Notes: a model not told the origin generated them from the sequence alone. Positions 10,455 through 20,689 are shown, numbered from the stretch's first letter. The stretch: DNA of 61,889 bases from Bradyrhizobium sp. ARR65 (GCF_000472385.1 NZ_AWZU01000050.1:151-62039); one strand, 5' to 3'. Program-made: numbers and translations.

Positions 10455-12327
10455 ATGCTGCTAACCGCCCGAAGGATACAGCCCGCCGATTGGAAACCCG
10501 TCGACGTCGAGGAGCTTGAGGCGAATGCCCTTGATGTCGTTCGCTCGACAAATAATCGCTCGGTCATCGCCGGCCCGGGCTCCGGCAAAACAGAGCTCCT
10601 GGCCCAGCGCGCCGCTTACGTTCTGCAATGCGGGATTGCCGAACCTCCGCGGCGTATTCTCGCCATCAGCTACAAGCGCGATGCCGCGCGGAACATCGCG
10701 GCACGCGTTCGACAACGCTGCCATCCGAGTCAAGCTTACCGGTTTGACTCGCAGACATTCGACGCTTTCGCGAAAAGCCTGGTCGACCGGTTCGGTCAGG
10801 CGCTTCCGGCCCGATGGCGGCCGACACCCTATTACCGGATCGCGCAGGCGCGTGATCCGATTATCCGAGATTTTCTGCAGGGTCTTGCGCCACCCGCAGC
10901 TATCGGAAAGAGGGCCGACATCATTGCCATCGCCGTCAAGACGTTTGAAAAGCGGCTGGCGCGTGGCGCTTTGCCCGAGCAAGGGTTCGACTCCAAGACC
11001 CCCGCGGAATGGGCGGTTGAACAATTCTGGCAGTCCTGGCTGCACGGACGGGCGCGCAGCAGCCTTACATTTGCAATGATCAGGAGGCTGACCGAACTGC
11101 TTGTTCGCACGACCCCGGTCGTACGTGAGTCCTTGCGGCTCACCTACCCTTTTTTGTTCATGGATGAATTCCAGGACACGACCCGGGTTCAATATGATCT
11201 GCTCAAGACGATCTTTCGTGGTTCGCAGACCGTCGTGACAGCCGTCGGCGACAAGAAGCAGCAGATCATGCGATGGGGCGATGGGGATGGAGGATCCGTT
11301 CGGCGCTTACGAGGCCGATTTTGGCGCCGTACGCACGCCCTTGGTCAACAACTACCGATCTTCGCCGGCGCTCGTAAAAATTCAGGGCGTCCTCGCCAGG
11401 GCGCTTGATGATAAAGCCGTCCCGCCGAAGTCAAAATCCACCGGTTCCATTAGCGGCGATAGTTGTGCAATTTGGGATTTCACGACCCCGGCCGCGGAAG
11501 CCAAAGCGCTCGCGTGGTTCGTGGCAAGCGAGATGGCCGCGTACAAGCTCAAGCCGCGCGATTTCGCCCTGCTTGTGCGGATGAGGGCCGCGGATTTCGT
11601 GAAGGTGCTTGAGCCTGCGTTCGCGGCAAAGGGACTTTCGCTACGAAACGAGGCCGCAATGGTCGGTGAGGTCGAGCTGCAGGTGCTGCTTGCCGAGGAT
11701 TTTTCGCAGTTGCTGACGGTGTTCCTGCGCCTGGCGACAATGGAGCAAGCAGGTCCGCGCTGGACTGCATGTATCGACGAGCTTTGTTTCCTGTGGGGCT
11801 TGACCGAGGAGAATACCGCCGAGCAGGCCAGGGCTGCGCGGGAGCTGGACCTGTTCACGGTGCAATTTCGCGCGGCATATCCAATGCCCGCGGCCGACAA
11901 AGCCGATGCGATGGTGAAGTTCGTGATTGATTTTGTCGGTCGCCAGAACATCGTTTCCGCCTCGCCGGCTTACCATAATGGCGATTGGCTGGATCAGGTG
12001 ATCGATGCGGCGACGCGACACTTGCAGGCGTCTTGCTCCGGGGCGAAATACTGGACTGAGGCGTTGAACCGCTATGAAGGTCTCGATTCTGTGCCGCTTA
12101 TGACCGTGCACAAGAGCAAGGGTCTTGAATACCACACCATCATTTTCGTTGGTTCGAGGATACGGCTCTGTTCAATTTTCAAAGCCAGACCGACGAAAAG
12201 ACGGCAGGCTTCTTCGTCGCTTTCAGTCGGGCGCGTCAGCGCGCCTTTTTTACTTATTTACTTATTGTGCGGCCCGCGGCGGCCGCAATACGATCGCGCC
12301 GGCGTGAAAACCTTCCAGAAGGGCTAG
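10455..12327 (+). pseudogene. Gabija GajB-like UvrD/Rep-type helicase, frameshifted
   Basis: A superfamily-1A helicase of about 620 residues when frames are joined. Motif I is AGPGSGKTELLAQRAAY near 10573, motif II MDEFQDTTRVQYD near 11160, the QQIMRW motif lies near 11262, and motif V/VI-type TVHKSKGLEYHTIIF and VAFSRARQR lie near 12100-12240. A frame change falls near 11277 and another near 12150. Close to the end an exact 8-bp tandem duplication (TTACTTAT twice, 12250-12265) shifts the frame again. The OLD nuclease plus UvrD-like helicase order matches Gabija (GajA, GajB). The pair is judged inactive. Confidence 0.8.
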
Positions 12328-12604
12328 AACGCCGGACGGTGGCGGGGCCGCGTCCAACATGAAGAGTCCGATCTCGGCAGACTGAGAATAGCCGCTGCGA
12401 TCATTCAGGCCGAACTAGGCCGGATTCACTCAATTTTTAAGCATCTGGAACCGGGAGTACCGTCCATACTGGCTCCGTCTCGTCGGCCGGATCTTTCCGC
12501 CACCTGCGTCCAATGTGGGGCGACAAAAGAGATTCTGTTTGGGGCTTGAAATCCGCCCTTACACATATTACAGATATTACAATCATTTCAGATGGAGATC
12601 GCCT

Positions 12605-13078
12605 ATGGTTGAGGCTCTGACGCGATTGAAGGTCCATGACACCGAACGAGAGGAAGCAAGAAAGGGGGTCTCTTTTCTGGAACGAGCTTCTATTCTGTCG
12701 CATGGCGGGCTGTTTCTGACCAAGGCAGACGGAGAGAACGTACTGGTGGAAATGCCGGTATCGCTTCTGACCGCCATGAAGAGTTTTTTGGCGGCGTTGG
12801 CGGAAAGCGGCGAAGCTCTGGTTCTTAAGTCGGATGCCGAAATCTCGCCTGAAAAGGCGGCGGAAATCTTGGGAATATCCCGCCCTCTAGTCTACCAACG
12901 GATGGATTCAGGCAGGCTGCCCTTCCGTCAGGTCAGCACGCACCGACGCATTCGGGCAGCCGACGTCGCTGCGCTTAAGCTGTTCGAGGATCAACGACGT
13001 TCCTTCGCGTCAGCACTGTCCGCCGATACGGAAGATCTCGAAGAGAATTATGCCGAGTCCGCCAAGAGCGCTTCTTGA
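12605..13078 (+). CDS. Excisionase-type HTH antitoxin of a PIN toxin-antitoxin pair
   Basis: 157 residues. The C-terminal half carries an excisionase/MerR-like helix-turn-helix: ISPEKAAEILGISRPLVYQR, then LPFRQVSTHRRI as the wing and ADVAALK. The N-terminal half, about 80 residues, is of a type found in antitoxins paired with PIN-domain toxins. A GGAGA ribosome site lies shortly before the ATG at 12605. The gene overlaps the PIN gene by 29 bases, as usual for such pairs. It should bind its own promoter and neutralise the toxin by analogy with VapB-type systems. Here the toxin is broken, so it may be an orphan antitoxin. Confidence 0.75.
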   Translation: MVEALTRLKVHDTEREEARKGVSFLERASILSHGGLFLTKADGENVLVEMPVSLLTAMKSFLAALAESGEALVLKSDAEISPEKAAEILGISRPLVYQRMDSGRLPFRQVSTHRRIRAADVAALKLFEDQRRSFASALSADTEDLEENYAESAKSAS

Positions 13079-13613
13079 CGCCAACGTTTTCTATTCGAAC
13101 CACCTGCGCAACCTGTTCCTGCAGTTGGCACAGAACGATCTTTTCGATGCCAAATGGAGCGCGATGATCGAAGACGAGTGGCTGCGCAACATGGAGCCCA
13201 GGACGCGGGAGCGTATCGAATCTCGCACGCTCCCGCTCATCCGCACCTGGTTCTCCGATGCGCTTGTCGGCGGGTTCGATCCCGCCCGCGAAGTCGGTGC
13301 AACAGACGCGAAAGATCGTCACGTCACATCGGCCGCAGCGGCAATCGCCCCGTGTGTACTGGTCACGGAAAACCTAAGACACTTCGATGCCAAGGCACTC
13401 GAAAGCCTGGGGTGACGGTACGATCACCGGACGATTTCCTCTGCGACCTGTTCGACGCCAAACCGGACGTGGTGGAGGCCGCGACGCGCGAGGCCGCCGC
13501 CGACTTGGGAGGAATATCTCGGATCGATCGCCGAGCGCTGCAGACTTACGAAGTTCGCGGATCGGCTCCGGAAATGGACACCGCAAGAGGATCAGGGCTT
13601 TCAACCCACGTGA
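13050..13613 (+). pseudogene. PIN-domain toxin, broken by two compensating frame changes
   Basis: The N-terminal part reads ALLDANVFYSNHLRNLFLQL, the usual PIN start with the first acidic residue of the metal site, followed by a conserved-type WSAMIEDEWLRN and ATDAKDRHVTSAA (later acidic residues). The frame stops at 13413-13415. A second frame carries on with VTVRSPDDFLCDLFDAKPDV. The original frame resumes at about 13490 with TWEEYLGSIAERCRLTKFAD, up to the TGA at 13611. Family members run straight through these segments, so two indels have inactivated the gene. PIN toxins are Mg-dependent ribonucleases. Confidence 0.75.
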
Positions 13614-13847
13614 ACGACCGCCTTTTCTGCCATGGCATGCGTCGGATCAGAGACCGAAGTCCCAGGTGGGTACGCCAAAGTGACTGCGTATCAGCCTGGC
13701 GAGAGTGTCAACAGCCTGCGTGCTGCCCGCGACCAGTTTCGACAGCCGCTTGCCGTCATCTAACTTATCGACCGCGAAGAGCGCCAACGCTCCCTTCACG
13801 ACGCTTTCGCAATCGTCGTCATCGCCAAGAGATCCAGTATACTCAAC

Positions 13848-14632
13848 ATGGTTGAAGACGACCGATATTGGATATCGCACACGCCCATGTCGCCGGACGA
13901 TTGGCGACCCTACCCAGACGGCCTCAAGGCGCTTCTCTTGCGCGAGGGCATCAAGTGCGACACGGGGCTCACGACGGACATCGCTCGCATCCTTCGCGTA
14001 CCGGGGACGTTGAACCATAAGTATGACCCACCGAGACCGGCGGAGCTTTTGCATTTTGGTCACCTGTACGACTTCCCCGCGGCACTCGCCGTACTGCGTG
14101 GCGTCGCCCCCTCCAACTCGGTGACTGCTCGGGCGTCGGCGCCCGCCGTCCCGGTGATTGAGCCGGGGCACGAAGGCGATTTCGCTGGCGGTCCAGATCC
14201 CGCCTTCACAGCGCTATACGGCGCCGATGATCTCGCCAAAGGCATCATCACGCGCAGAAGCGTTCCGCTCGACCCGGCGCCCGTCTTCCAGAAATGCGGT
14301 TTCATGCGACAGCCAGGAACACGGGCGGAGCTGATTACCACAATGCTCTCTGGATGTACTCCGTACTCTGCGCCTCATTCTTGGAGAATGGAAACGCCAT
14401 CGCACACGAGATTTCGAAGGGGCATCCCACCTACAGCGCGGCTGAAACCCAAAAAATGTACGAGCGCAAGCTCACCGAACGCGCTCGAGGCGTTGCCTAC
14501 CCCAACCTGTCCACGACTCCCACAGAAGTACTCGTTTGTGCCTTTAGCGATCATCCGATATGGACTAGGACCAAACGGTCAGCCATCCTTCTCGCCGAGC
14601 ATAGTCATCCGTCTCGGCTCTGTAACTTATAG
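13848..14632 (+). pseudogene. Phage/plasmid-type DNA primase remnant
   Basis: The first frame reads DWRPYPDGLKALLLREGIKC, then GLTTDIARILRVPGTLNHK, as in primase-polymerase proteins of integrative elements. After a frame change near 14310 it continues with GGADYHNALWMYSVLCASFL and KMYERKLTERARGVAYPNLS, which match the downstream part of the same family. Both the N-terminus and the helicase half are missing. This is a relic of a mobile element that once occupied the region. Confidence 0.65.
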
Positions 14633-15372
14633 GTGGACTATAGTCATTACCGCGTCGTTTTACGGCTATCACTTCCCCCCGGAGCCAGACACTATGGTGA
14701 TCGAATCTTGTTGGATTCTGAGTGATTGAGCAGATCGCGACATTCATCGCGTTCGCCTAAAGCACCGGACCTCTAGATAAGTGTAGCCCGCATTGAGAGC
14801 GTCGGCGACGGCTGCGCCGGCCCCTTGAAGGCGAGCATGCGCTTCCTCCAATCATCGCAGGCGAGCTTGTCGGCTTCATTGCGCGCCTCACCCGCTATTC
14901 GGACTGAGGTGCCATACAGTCCGTTGCGGGATTTGGTGCCCACACGCGGAGAATGGCCGCGCGAGTCCAGTAAGGCAAGCCGCTAAGAATTGCGATTTCG
15001 GAAAGACACCGACCCCAAGCCGTCTTGCACGCAGTTTAGCGCCGGCCGGAGTGCCACGCGCTCGCTTGCAGCCTATCCGCGCCGCGAGCGCGATCCAGTT
15101 GGATCAGTACAGCAGCCCAAAAATGGCCCTGCTGTGTAAGCTAGATCACAATTATTCGCCCCTGGCAATGCTACCGTAATCTGGAAAAATTTCGGCCGTC
15201 GAGTACTGATCTTCCACCGTGATCGTCAAGCGGAGCCGTGCGCCGCCAAGGAATGATTCGGCTCGAATACCTACAAACTGCCTAGGAACTTCTCGCCCTT
15301 CTTGAGAGGCTCCGTTCTGCCCTTACTCGGTGGACTCGCGCTGCTTCCGCTGCCCACCTAGGAGTATTGCGC
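14633..15372. other. About 740 bp without a gene before the GAF/CHAT operon
   Basis: No convincing frame or RNA gene is seen. The right end should hold the promoter of the operon starting at 15373, but no clear -35/-10 or sigma-54 element stands out. A TAGGAG ribosome site lies at 15359-15364. Confidence 0.45.
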
Positions 15373-17772
15373 ATGGCGGCTTCGAAGACGGACAGGCCCG
15401 GCTCGGGAAGCGACCAACGTGTTGCGACACTGCCGCAGGCCCTCGCAGGCGAACATAGCCTCGCTCGCTCGGTCGCTGGGATACTTAGCAACCCAGATTT
15501 CGATTGGGATGCCCTGGCGCGTGCGGTGGAGGAGGTTCGTGGCCGCGAGCCTTCAACGGATCCGGGACGTTCCGCACTTGATCGCGCAGCAATTCTAGCA
15601 ATGCGGTTAAGAGGCGATGCCGCACAAGGCGCGGCTGAAATACTCGCCGCATGTGTTTCGGAGAGCGAGCCGGAGCAAATGCTCCGCAGAATGCTGGCTG
15701 TCCTTCCGAATCACATTCCTTTCGATACTTTTAGCTACAGCGAGTATTCTTATGGGGCGCCCAGCGATCCGATATTTGTGCAGTCGCGCTTTGCGCTTGA
15801 CGGGAGCGAAGAGTTTCGGTGGCCGGCGCGCTGGATAGAAGTGCCTCCTACAATCGTCGCCTGGGTAGAAGGCACTGATGGTAAAAATAAATCTGGCGAC
15901 CGCTTCATCTCCGACGTAGAGAACTTTTACGCAGAGCGGCCCGAAGCCGATCGTGTGAAATCAAACCTCGTGGCTCAAGAGTACGCGAGGCGAGGAATTA
16001 CTAGTTTTCTGGTTGCGCCTCGCTTGGATGGTGGCCGTGTCACCGCCGTGCTGACGCTTGGTCGTCGTGCCGGTCAGCATCGCCCGTTTGATCGTTATGA
16101 TCAGGACCAGTTGGACAATCTTCGGGTGGAATTGGCTTTGCGCGAGATCGGCAAAGCGTATGAGCGCCGATCCAGCAATTTGGTGCAAGAAATCATCGGC
16201 CTCTTTACTCCTGCGGCCGACCCCGCAGAACTCGCGCAGACAGCCGTGCGAAAGCTCGGAGAGGGGTACGGTCTCGAATATGTCGGGCTTTTCAGGGTGA
16301 ACCGCGCTCGCGGCCGTTTTGAATTGGTCGCCGAGCACGACCGTCACGGCGAACTCCAGGTTTCACTGGAGTACACCCAGGACCTGCAGAAAGGCATGCT
16401 GGGCCACGTGCTGCGGGAAGGGCATGAGCTTTATGCTCGTAATGTGCGCCAAAAGCCGGCTCCCTACGACTACATAACGACCCGGACGGCGCAAGCTAGC
16501 GCATTGTGTCTGCCCATACACCGGGGCCGAGATCGAAATTCCGAGATTGAATGGATTCTGGATCTAGAATCATCTCAATTCGACGCTTTTCCGCGCCCAG
16601 AACAAGAGTCCCTGAAGAAGATCGTAGCAGAGGTAGAACGGTCCCTTCAGTTGTGGTTCGAGGCGCGGCTGTGCAAGGCGCTGCTCAATCTGGTCGAACA
16701 AGGAGTAGTTGTGCTGGGCGAGCAAACCCGGATTGAACGGGCGAACGCCGAAGCCCGCCGATTGTTGGGTTTGCCTGAGGGCTCTAAACTTCCATTAAAT
16801 GATGAGTTTGCGGACCTGGAAGCTTTTGCGGCCGACGAAGCTACCCGCGAACTGATCCGGGAGGGTTCCCCCTCCAGTGCCGGTGCTCTTCTTCGGCTGA
16901 AAGGCCCGGACGGTACCGCACATCGCGTACTTGCTGGAAGCTCGTATCGGGACGAAGCATTCAATCGTCGCATCTGGCTCTTGCGCGATGTCGAACAACC
17001 AGAATGGGTGGGAGCACTGCATTACATGGAGGCTGCCGTGCGGACGGTAGCCGCGCAAGCTCATGGCGGCCTTCGCCTAGCCGGAGCGCTGCTCCGCAGC
17101 GCCCGGTCCACACTCGACCCGGGTATGCCGGTATACGCGCTCGTCGATCGGGCGATGCGCAGCATCACGATGGCAGATCTAACTTACGAGCGGATCGCTT
17201 GCGTTTACGACGCTATAAGAACGCCTTGGCGACGCGAAGGCGTTCTTAACGTCGGAGCCATGCTTTTGCAGTACCAGAGCTCCCTGCCTGCTGATGATGC
17301 ACAAGGTCTGAAGCTCGACATTCCAGAAGCGCCAATTGTCGTCGACGCCGATCCGGAACGGCTCTCTTTCGCCATGCGCTCGCTGCTCGGTTACCTCTTG
17401 GCGTTGAGCCACCCTGGGATGCAGCTACGGGCTTCAGTATCTGCATCGCAGCACAAGGCGCTAGTCGCCATAGAACTTACAGGCGTGCCAAGTAATCTGA
17501 TTGCCAGACTTGATCGGCTCTCGGTGGGAGAAAAGGATCTGACAACCGACAAAATTGCATACGCGGAAAGCTGTGCTGTTGCGGTCGCTGCACACGGGCT
17601 CGAGGCCGTCCGGGCCGTCGTAACTGCACATGGCGGTCAACTGGATCAGTATTTCGGTGATAACGGGACAGTTTACTTCAAGATCAGCGGCCTGCGACTT
17701 ACCGGAGCCAGCCTAGGAAGGTCGAGAAAACGGTTCGCAACCAGTGTTCGCTCCGACCGGAGGACCTCATGA
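15373..17772 (+). CDS. Multi-domain sensor: two GAF-like domains, PAS-like domain, degenerate histidine-kinase module
   Basis: 799 residues; the ATG at 15373 follows TAGGAG by eight bases. An N-terminal helical part precedes a GAF-like region (about 100-265, ending in FLVAPRLDGGRVTAVLTLGR) and a second GAF domain (about 275-425: EYVGLFRVNRARGRFELVAE, LCLPIHR). A PAS-like region follows (about 435-555: VVVLGEQTRIERANAEARRL). The C-terminus resembles a kinase core: a helical dimerisation-like segment (AAVRTVAAQAHGGLRLAGAL) and an ATPase-like fold ending GDNGTVYFKISG. The N-box Asn and the DxGxG motif are not seen, so catalysis is doubtful. No membrane segment is visible. Its stop overlaps the CHAT protease start (ATGA), so the two are translationally coupled. 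It probably senses a cytoplasmic small molecule or redox signal and gates the protease; that is inference. Confidence 0.75.
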   Translation: MAASKTDRPGSGSDQRVATLPQALAGEHSLARSVAGILSNPDFDWDALARAVEEVRGREPSTDPGRSALDRAAILAMRLRGDAAQGAAEILAACVSESEPEQMLRRMLAVLPNHIPFDTFSYSEYSYGAPSDPIFVQSRFALDGSEEFRWPARWIEVPPTIVAWVEGTDGKNKSGDRFISDVENFYAERPEADRVKSNLVAQEYARRGITSFLVAPRLDGGRVTAVLTLGRRAGQHRPFDRYDQDQLDNLRVELALREIGKAYERRSSNLVQEIIGLFTPAADPAELAQTAVRKLGEGYGLEYVGLFRVNRARGRFELVAEHDRHGELQVSLEYTQDLQKGMLGHVLREGHELYARNVRQKPAPYDYITTRTAQASALCLPIHRGRDRNSEIEWILDLESSQFDAFPRPEQESLKKIVAEVERSLQLWFEARLCKALLNLVEQGVVVLGEQTRIERANAEARRLLGLPEGSKLPLNDEFADLEAFAADEATRELIREGSPSSAGALLRLKGPDGTAHRVLAGSSYRDEAFNRRIWLLRDVEQPEWVGALHYMEAAVRTVAAQAHGGLRLAGALLRSARSTLDPGMPVYALVDRAMRSITMADLTYERIACVYDAIRTPWRREGVLNVGAMLLQYQSSLPADDAQGLKLDIPEAPIVVDADPERLSFAMRSLLGYLLALSHPGMQLRASVSASQHKALVAIELTGVPSNLIARLDRLSVGEKDLTTDKIAYAESCAVAVAAHGLEAVRAVVTAHGGQLDQYFGDNGTVYFKISGLRLTGASLGRSRKRFATSVRSDRRTS
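17216..17248. repeat. Perfect 12-bp inverted repeat with 9-bp loop inside the sensor gene
   Basis: TAAGAACGCCTT (17216-17227) and AAGGCGTTCTTA (17237-17248) are exact reverse complements around GGCGACGCG. The hairpin would be strong in RNA. There is no following T run, so it is not a standard terminator. It lies in the kinase-like part of the coding sequence. Confidence 0.6.
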
Positions 17773-19331
17773 CACGCCTTCTCGTGGTATCGCCTGACAA
17801 CAAGTGGAGCGACTCTCTGCAGCATGAATTTGAGGCTGAGGGTATGGAGATAACTTCCATGCGTACAGAGGAGGATGCTCTCTCTGAGTTAGTCGGTAAA
17901 TCTGACGGGCACTACGGTGGCATCCTCGTTCACAGCGGCCCAACTTCAGGACGGTCGCAGGAGCAAGCTGTGTTGGAAGCCACTGATCTGCTGACCGCTC
18001 TGCGTCTGGACAGAAAACTTGGTACACCGATTGTGCTGTGGGCTGAGAATCCGCCTGAGCACCTTTCGAATATCGCCCGACGTTTTGAGCATACATCGCT
18101 GCTCACCACGGATACGCTCGATACGATCAAGGCGGCGCTTCTGGCTGCCTCAGGTGGGACGGGTAAAAAGCCTAGCTTCGCAAGAATTGAAATTGAAATC
18201 GGCCGTGCAAGCCTTCGTGTTCTCATCACGGTCGATGGCAGGGGCACTAGTACGGAGCTGTACCGAACCCCGACCTGGAAGGAAAGGCTCCAAGAACTAG
18301 AGGATGAGTTCAGGAAATGGGCGCTTTTGCAACGAGATGGCAGCAAACGATTTCGCTATACTGACTACTGGGATAGGACGTTCGAGCGAGTTGGCAAGCA
18401 ACTGGCCGAGCAGCTAGACAAGGACAAACTACGCAGTTGGATTGCTCAGTGCGTTCAGCAGGTCGACGATCTCAAAAGAGTGCACTTCCGCTTCAGCCTG
18501 GTGGCCGACAAGTTCGACGCGCCACATCCTTACGTCCATGTTCCTTTCGAGTTACTCTACGACACAGATAAGAGTGACTTCATACGATCGTTGGCCCCGG
18601 TCGCGCGGAGAATGTGCCTGAACGCTGCAAGCATGATTGCTGCTCCTCTCGCGAGCGCGCAGACGTTCACAGGTCCGCTTCTCTTCATCAAGTCGAATGC
18701 TCATGGCTCGTATGAGATTCCTGGAACTCGTTTTAAGGGCGATCCAGAACTCGTTCTTTCACCCCTAGAGTCGCTGGATACGGAATTCGAGGAGGTAACG
18801 GCAGCACGCGCCCAGGCTAAAACGGCGCGCTCACCGCCGTTACTACTGGAACTCGAGGCGGGTTCCGATTCTCTCTCAGCATTGGAAAAAGCACTCCAGC
18901 CCGCAGGGCAGAGCCTTGAGATCGTCCATTTCACGGGACACAGCGTCCAGGCCGACGATGGAAATGTTTATCTGATTTTGCCGGGCCGTAAACCCGGGCA
19001 GTTACTTCCGATCGCCATAAGCGAATTCGCAAGTTTGGCGCGGGATGCCGGCGTGCATCTGGTTGTGCTGTCGTCGTGCCAGAGCAGTACGCCCGACGCT
19101 GTCTTCCGGCTCGCGCAGGCGGGTATCCCGGCGGTGATTGGCTTTCGGTGGGAAGTCGACGACAGCGAGGCTCCCTGCTTTACCGGTCATCTCCACAGGT
19201 CGTTGGCAGATGCAATCCCGTTGGCCCGCGCTTTCCATGGGGCTCTGTGCGAGGTGAGGAGAGCATACCCGGGATCCCCGACCTTTGCATCGCCGATGCT
19301 GGTTGTACAGAACGAAGAATGGACCGTCTAA
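17769..19331 (+). CDS. CHAT-domain (caspase-like) protease with N-terminal pseudo-receiver domain
   Basis: 520 residues. The first 120 residues have the shape of a response-regulator receiver (MTRLLVVSPDNKWSDSL, GHYGGILVHS, GTPIVLWAE), but the usual phospho-accepting Asp is absent: the expected strand reads GILVHSG. A middle region of about 200 residues follows. The C-terminal third is a CHAT peptidase: HFTGHS with likely catalytic His391 and VVLSSCQSS with Cys437, 46 residues apart as in other CHAT proteins, then AGIPAVIGFRWEVDD and FHGALCEVRRAY. CHAT proteases cut specific protein partners and are effectors in several bacterial immune systems. It sits in an operon between the GAF sensor and an unknown protein. 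The pairing suggests that sensor binding replaces phosphorylation as the trigger. Confidence 0.85.
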   Translation: MTRLLVVSPDNKWSDSLQHEFEAEGMEITSMRTEEDALSELVGKSDGHYGGILVHSGPTSGRSQEQAVLEATDLLTALRLDRKLGTPIVLWAENPPEHLSNIARRFEHTSLLTTDTLDTIKAALLAASGGTGKKPSFARIEIEIGRASLRVLITVDGRGTSTELYRTPTWKERLQELEDEFRKWALLQRDGSKRFRYTDYWDRTFERVGKQLAEQLDKDKLRSWIAQCVQQVDDLKRVHFRFSLVADKFDAPHPYVHVPFELLYDTDKSDFIRSLAPVARRMCLNAASMIAAPLASAQTFTGPLLFIKSNAHGSYEIPGTRFKGDPELVLSPLESLDTEFEEVTAARAQAKTARSPPLLLELEAGSDSLSALEKALQPAGQSLEIVHFTGHSVQADDGNVYLILPGRKPGQLLPIAISEFASLARDAGVHLVVLSSCQSSTPDAVFRLAQAGIPAVIGFRWEVDDSEAPCFTGHLHRSLADAIPLARAFHGALCEVRRAYPGSPTFASPMLVVQNEEWTV

Positions 19332-19350
19332 TGTGACGACGGAGGTCGTC

Positions 19351-20598
19351 GTGCAGATACTCACGATGCTCGGTTTCAAGAAAGCGATCGACAAAATCCG
19401 CACGGCACCGACGCTTCCTCGCCTGGTCGAGCGGATCGACGCGGCTCAGATCAGGCACGATCCCCAGCCTGATCTGGTCGATGGAAAACCTTTCGTGCCC
19501 GGGGAGTGCTATTTCGGATTACGGTTGGCGGGGCTTCACTTGAAGGATGCGCGACGTTTTGCCCAACAAGTCCTGCCACTGTGCATTTGTCTGGCGGAGT
19601 TTCAGCAATCAGGCAAGCGCCAGGCCGTGCCTTTTTCTCTCGGTCCGGATACGATTAGACAACGGCTGCAACCCGCATTTTCCGGCGTAGGCGGAGATAC
19701 CGAGCCGCATCCCGGCTGGGTCGAGTTGCGCGACATCGAAATTGTGCACCCGACTCCCATGTCTTTGGCGAATCTGGAGGCATTCATCGGGTTGTATGCC
19801 GTACCGGGTGACGATATCGCGCGCACGCTTCTTAACGTCATGGGATCAATCAGCCAAGCCTTCGCTGGAGGGCTCTCGCCTGCGTTTGGAATAGCGGAAA
19901 AAGTATATGACGGATTTACTGCGCTACTCGGGGTAAAAGGGGTCACGCCCGAAGTAGAGGCTCTTCACGGAAATTTACTGACTAAGAGCGGCTACCTGCT
20001 GGTTTCAAACGCACCCGACGACTCGCCGTTGAAAGGAAAGATGTTTGTATCTGGCGGTCGGCTGCGACAAGGTGAGGCACCGGAATCGCCCGTGGTCACC
20101 GGATTTGATTACTGTCTAATAGCTGTCCAGCGGCGGGAAACAGTAATCGATATCAGCAGCAACGCTCCTGATCTTTTTGGAACGCTTTGGACCCGAGTTG
20201 TCGAAGCTTTCGAGGGATCGACGGACGCTGCCCACGATGCGTTCAAACGACTGCAGCGCGTCATCTACGGTTCGCCAGATTTGATCGCTCGCGACCGAGA
20301 CGCTCTGCTCGCGGGCTACCTGGTAGAGTATCAAAAGGCGGTTCAGATATTGGGACAGCTGGCTCCACCACAACCAAAGGGACGCGGCGCGGCGGGGGAA
20401 AACATTACCAAAGCGGTAAGTCGAATTCCGAAATTGTACGCGGCTCTAATGGAAAAGCCCAAAGGCGCCGCCACTGACGAAATACGTAAACGTTGGGCAT
20501 CTGGATCAGGTGCGTGGATGCGCGCAGGTCAGCTTCGTTATGAACTCAACGACACACCAGCGGGTTTTGTTGGCGATACTATCATTCGCGCCCTTTGA
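19351..20598 (+). CDS. Unknown protein, third gene of the GAF/CHAT operon
   Basis: 415 residues if started at GTG 19351, which has GGAGG five bases before it; another GTG at 19333 is possible. It begins 19 bases after the CHAT stop, in the same operon. I recognise no family. Visible are an N-terminal basic helix, a 50-residue globular piece with ECYFGLRLAGLHLKD, a central hydrophobic, Gly/Ala-rich stretch (about 155-205: DIARTLLNVMGSISQAFAGG, FGIAEKVYDGFTALLGV), and a C-terminal half with helical content and a long region containing GSPDLIARDRDALLAGYLVE. The hydrophobic stretch is not a clear transmembrane helix. As the neighbour of a CHAT protease it could be the protease substrate, perhaps a toxin or membrane-active protein released by cleavage. 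That is inference only. Confidence 0.7.
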   Translation: MQILTMLGFKKAIDKIRTAPTLPRLVERIDAAQIRHDPQPDLVDGKPFVPGECYFGLRLAGLHLKDARRFAQQVLPLCICLAEFQQSGKRQAVPFSLGPDTIRQRLQPAFSGVGGDTEPHPGWVELRDIEIVHPTPMSLANLEAFIGLYAVPGDDIARTLLNVMGSISQAFAGGLSPAFGIAEKVYDGFTALLGVKGVTPEVEALHGNLLTKSGYLLVSNAPDDSPLKGKMFVSGGRLRQGEAPESPVVTGFDYCLIAVQRRETVIDISSNAPDLFGTLWTRVVEAFEGSTDAAHDAFKRLQRVIYGSPDLIARDRDALLAGYLVEYQKAVQILGQLAPPQPKGRGAAGENITKAVSRIPKLYAALMEKPKGAATDEIRKRWASGSGAWMRAGQLRYELNDTPAGFVGDTIIRAL

Positions 20599-20689
20599 TA
20601 ACTGCTGACCTTGCCCCTTCCGGTTAATCCAGTTTGAAGTTCATTCTGGCCCAGACTAGGACCAGAGCATGAGGGCGATCGGGACCCGG

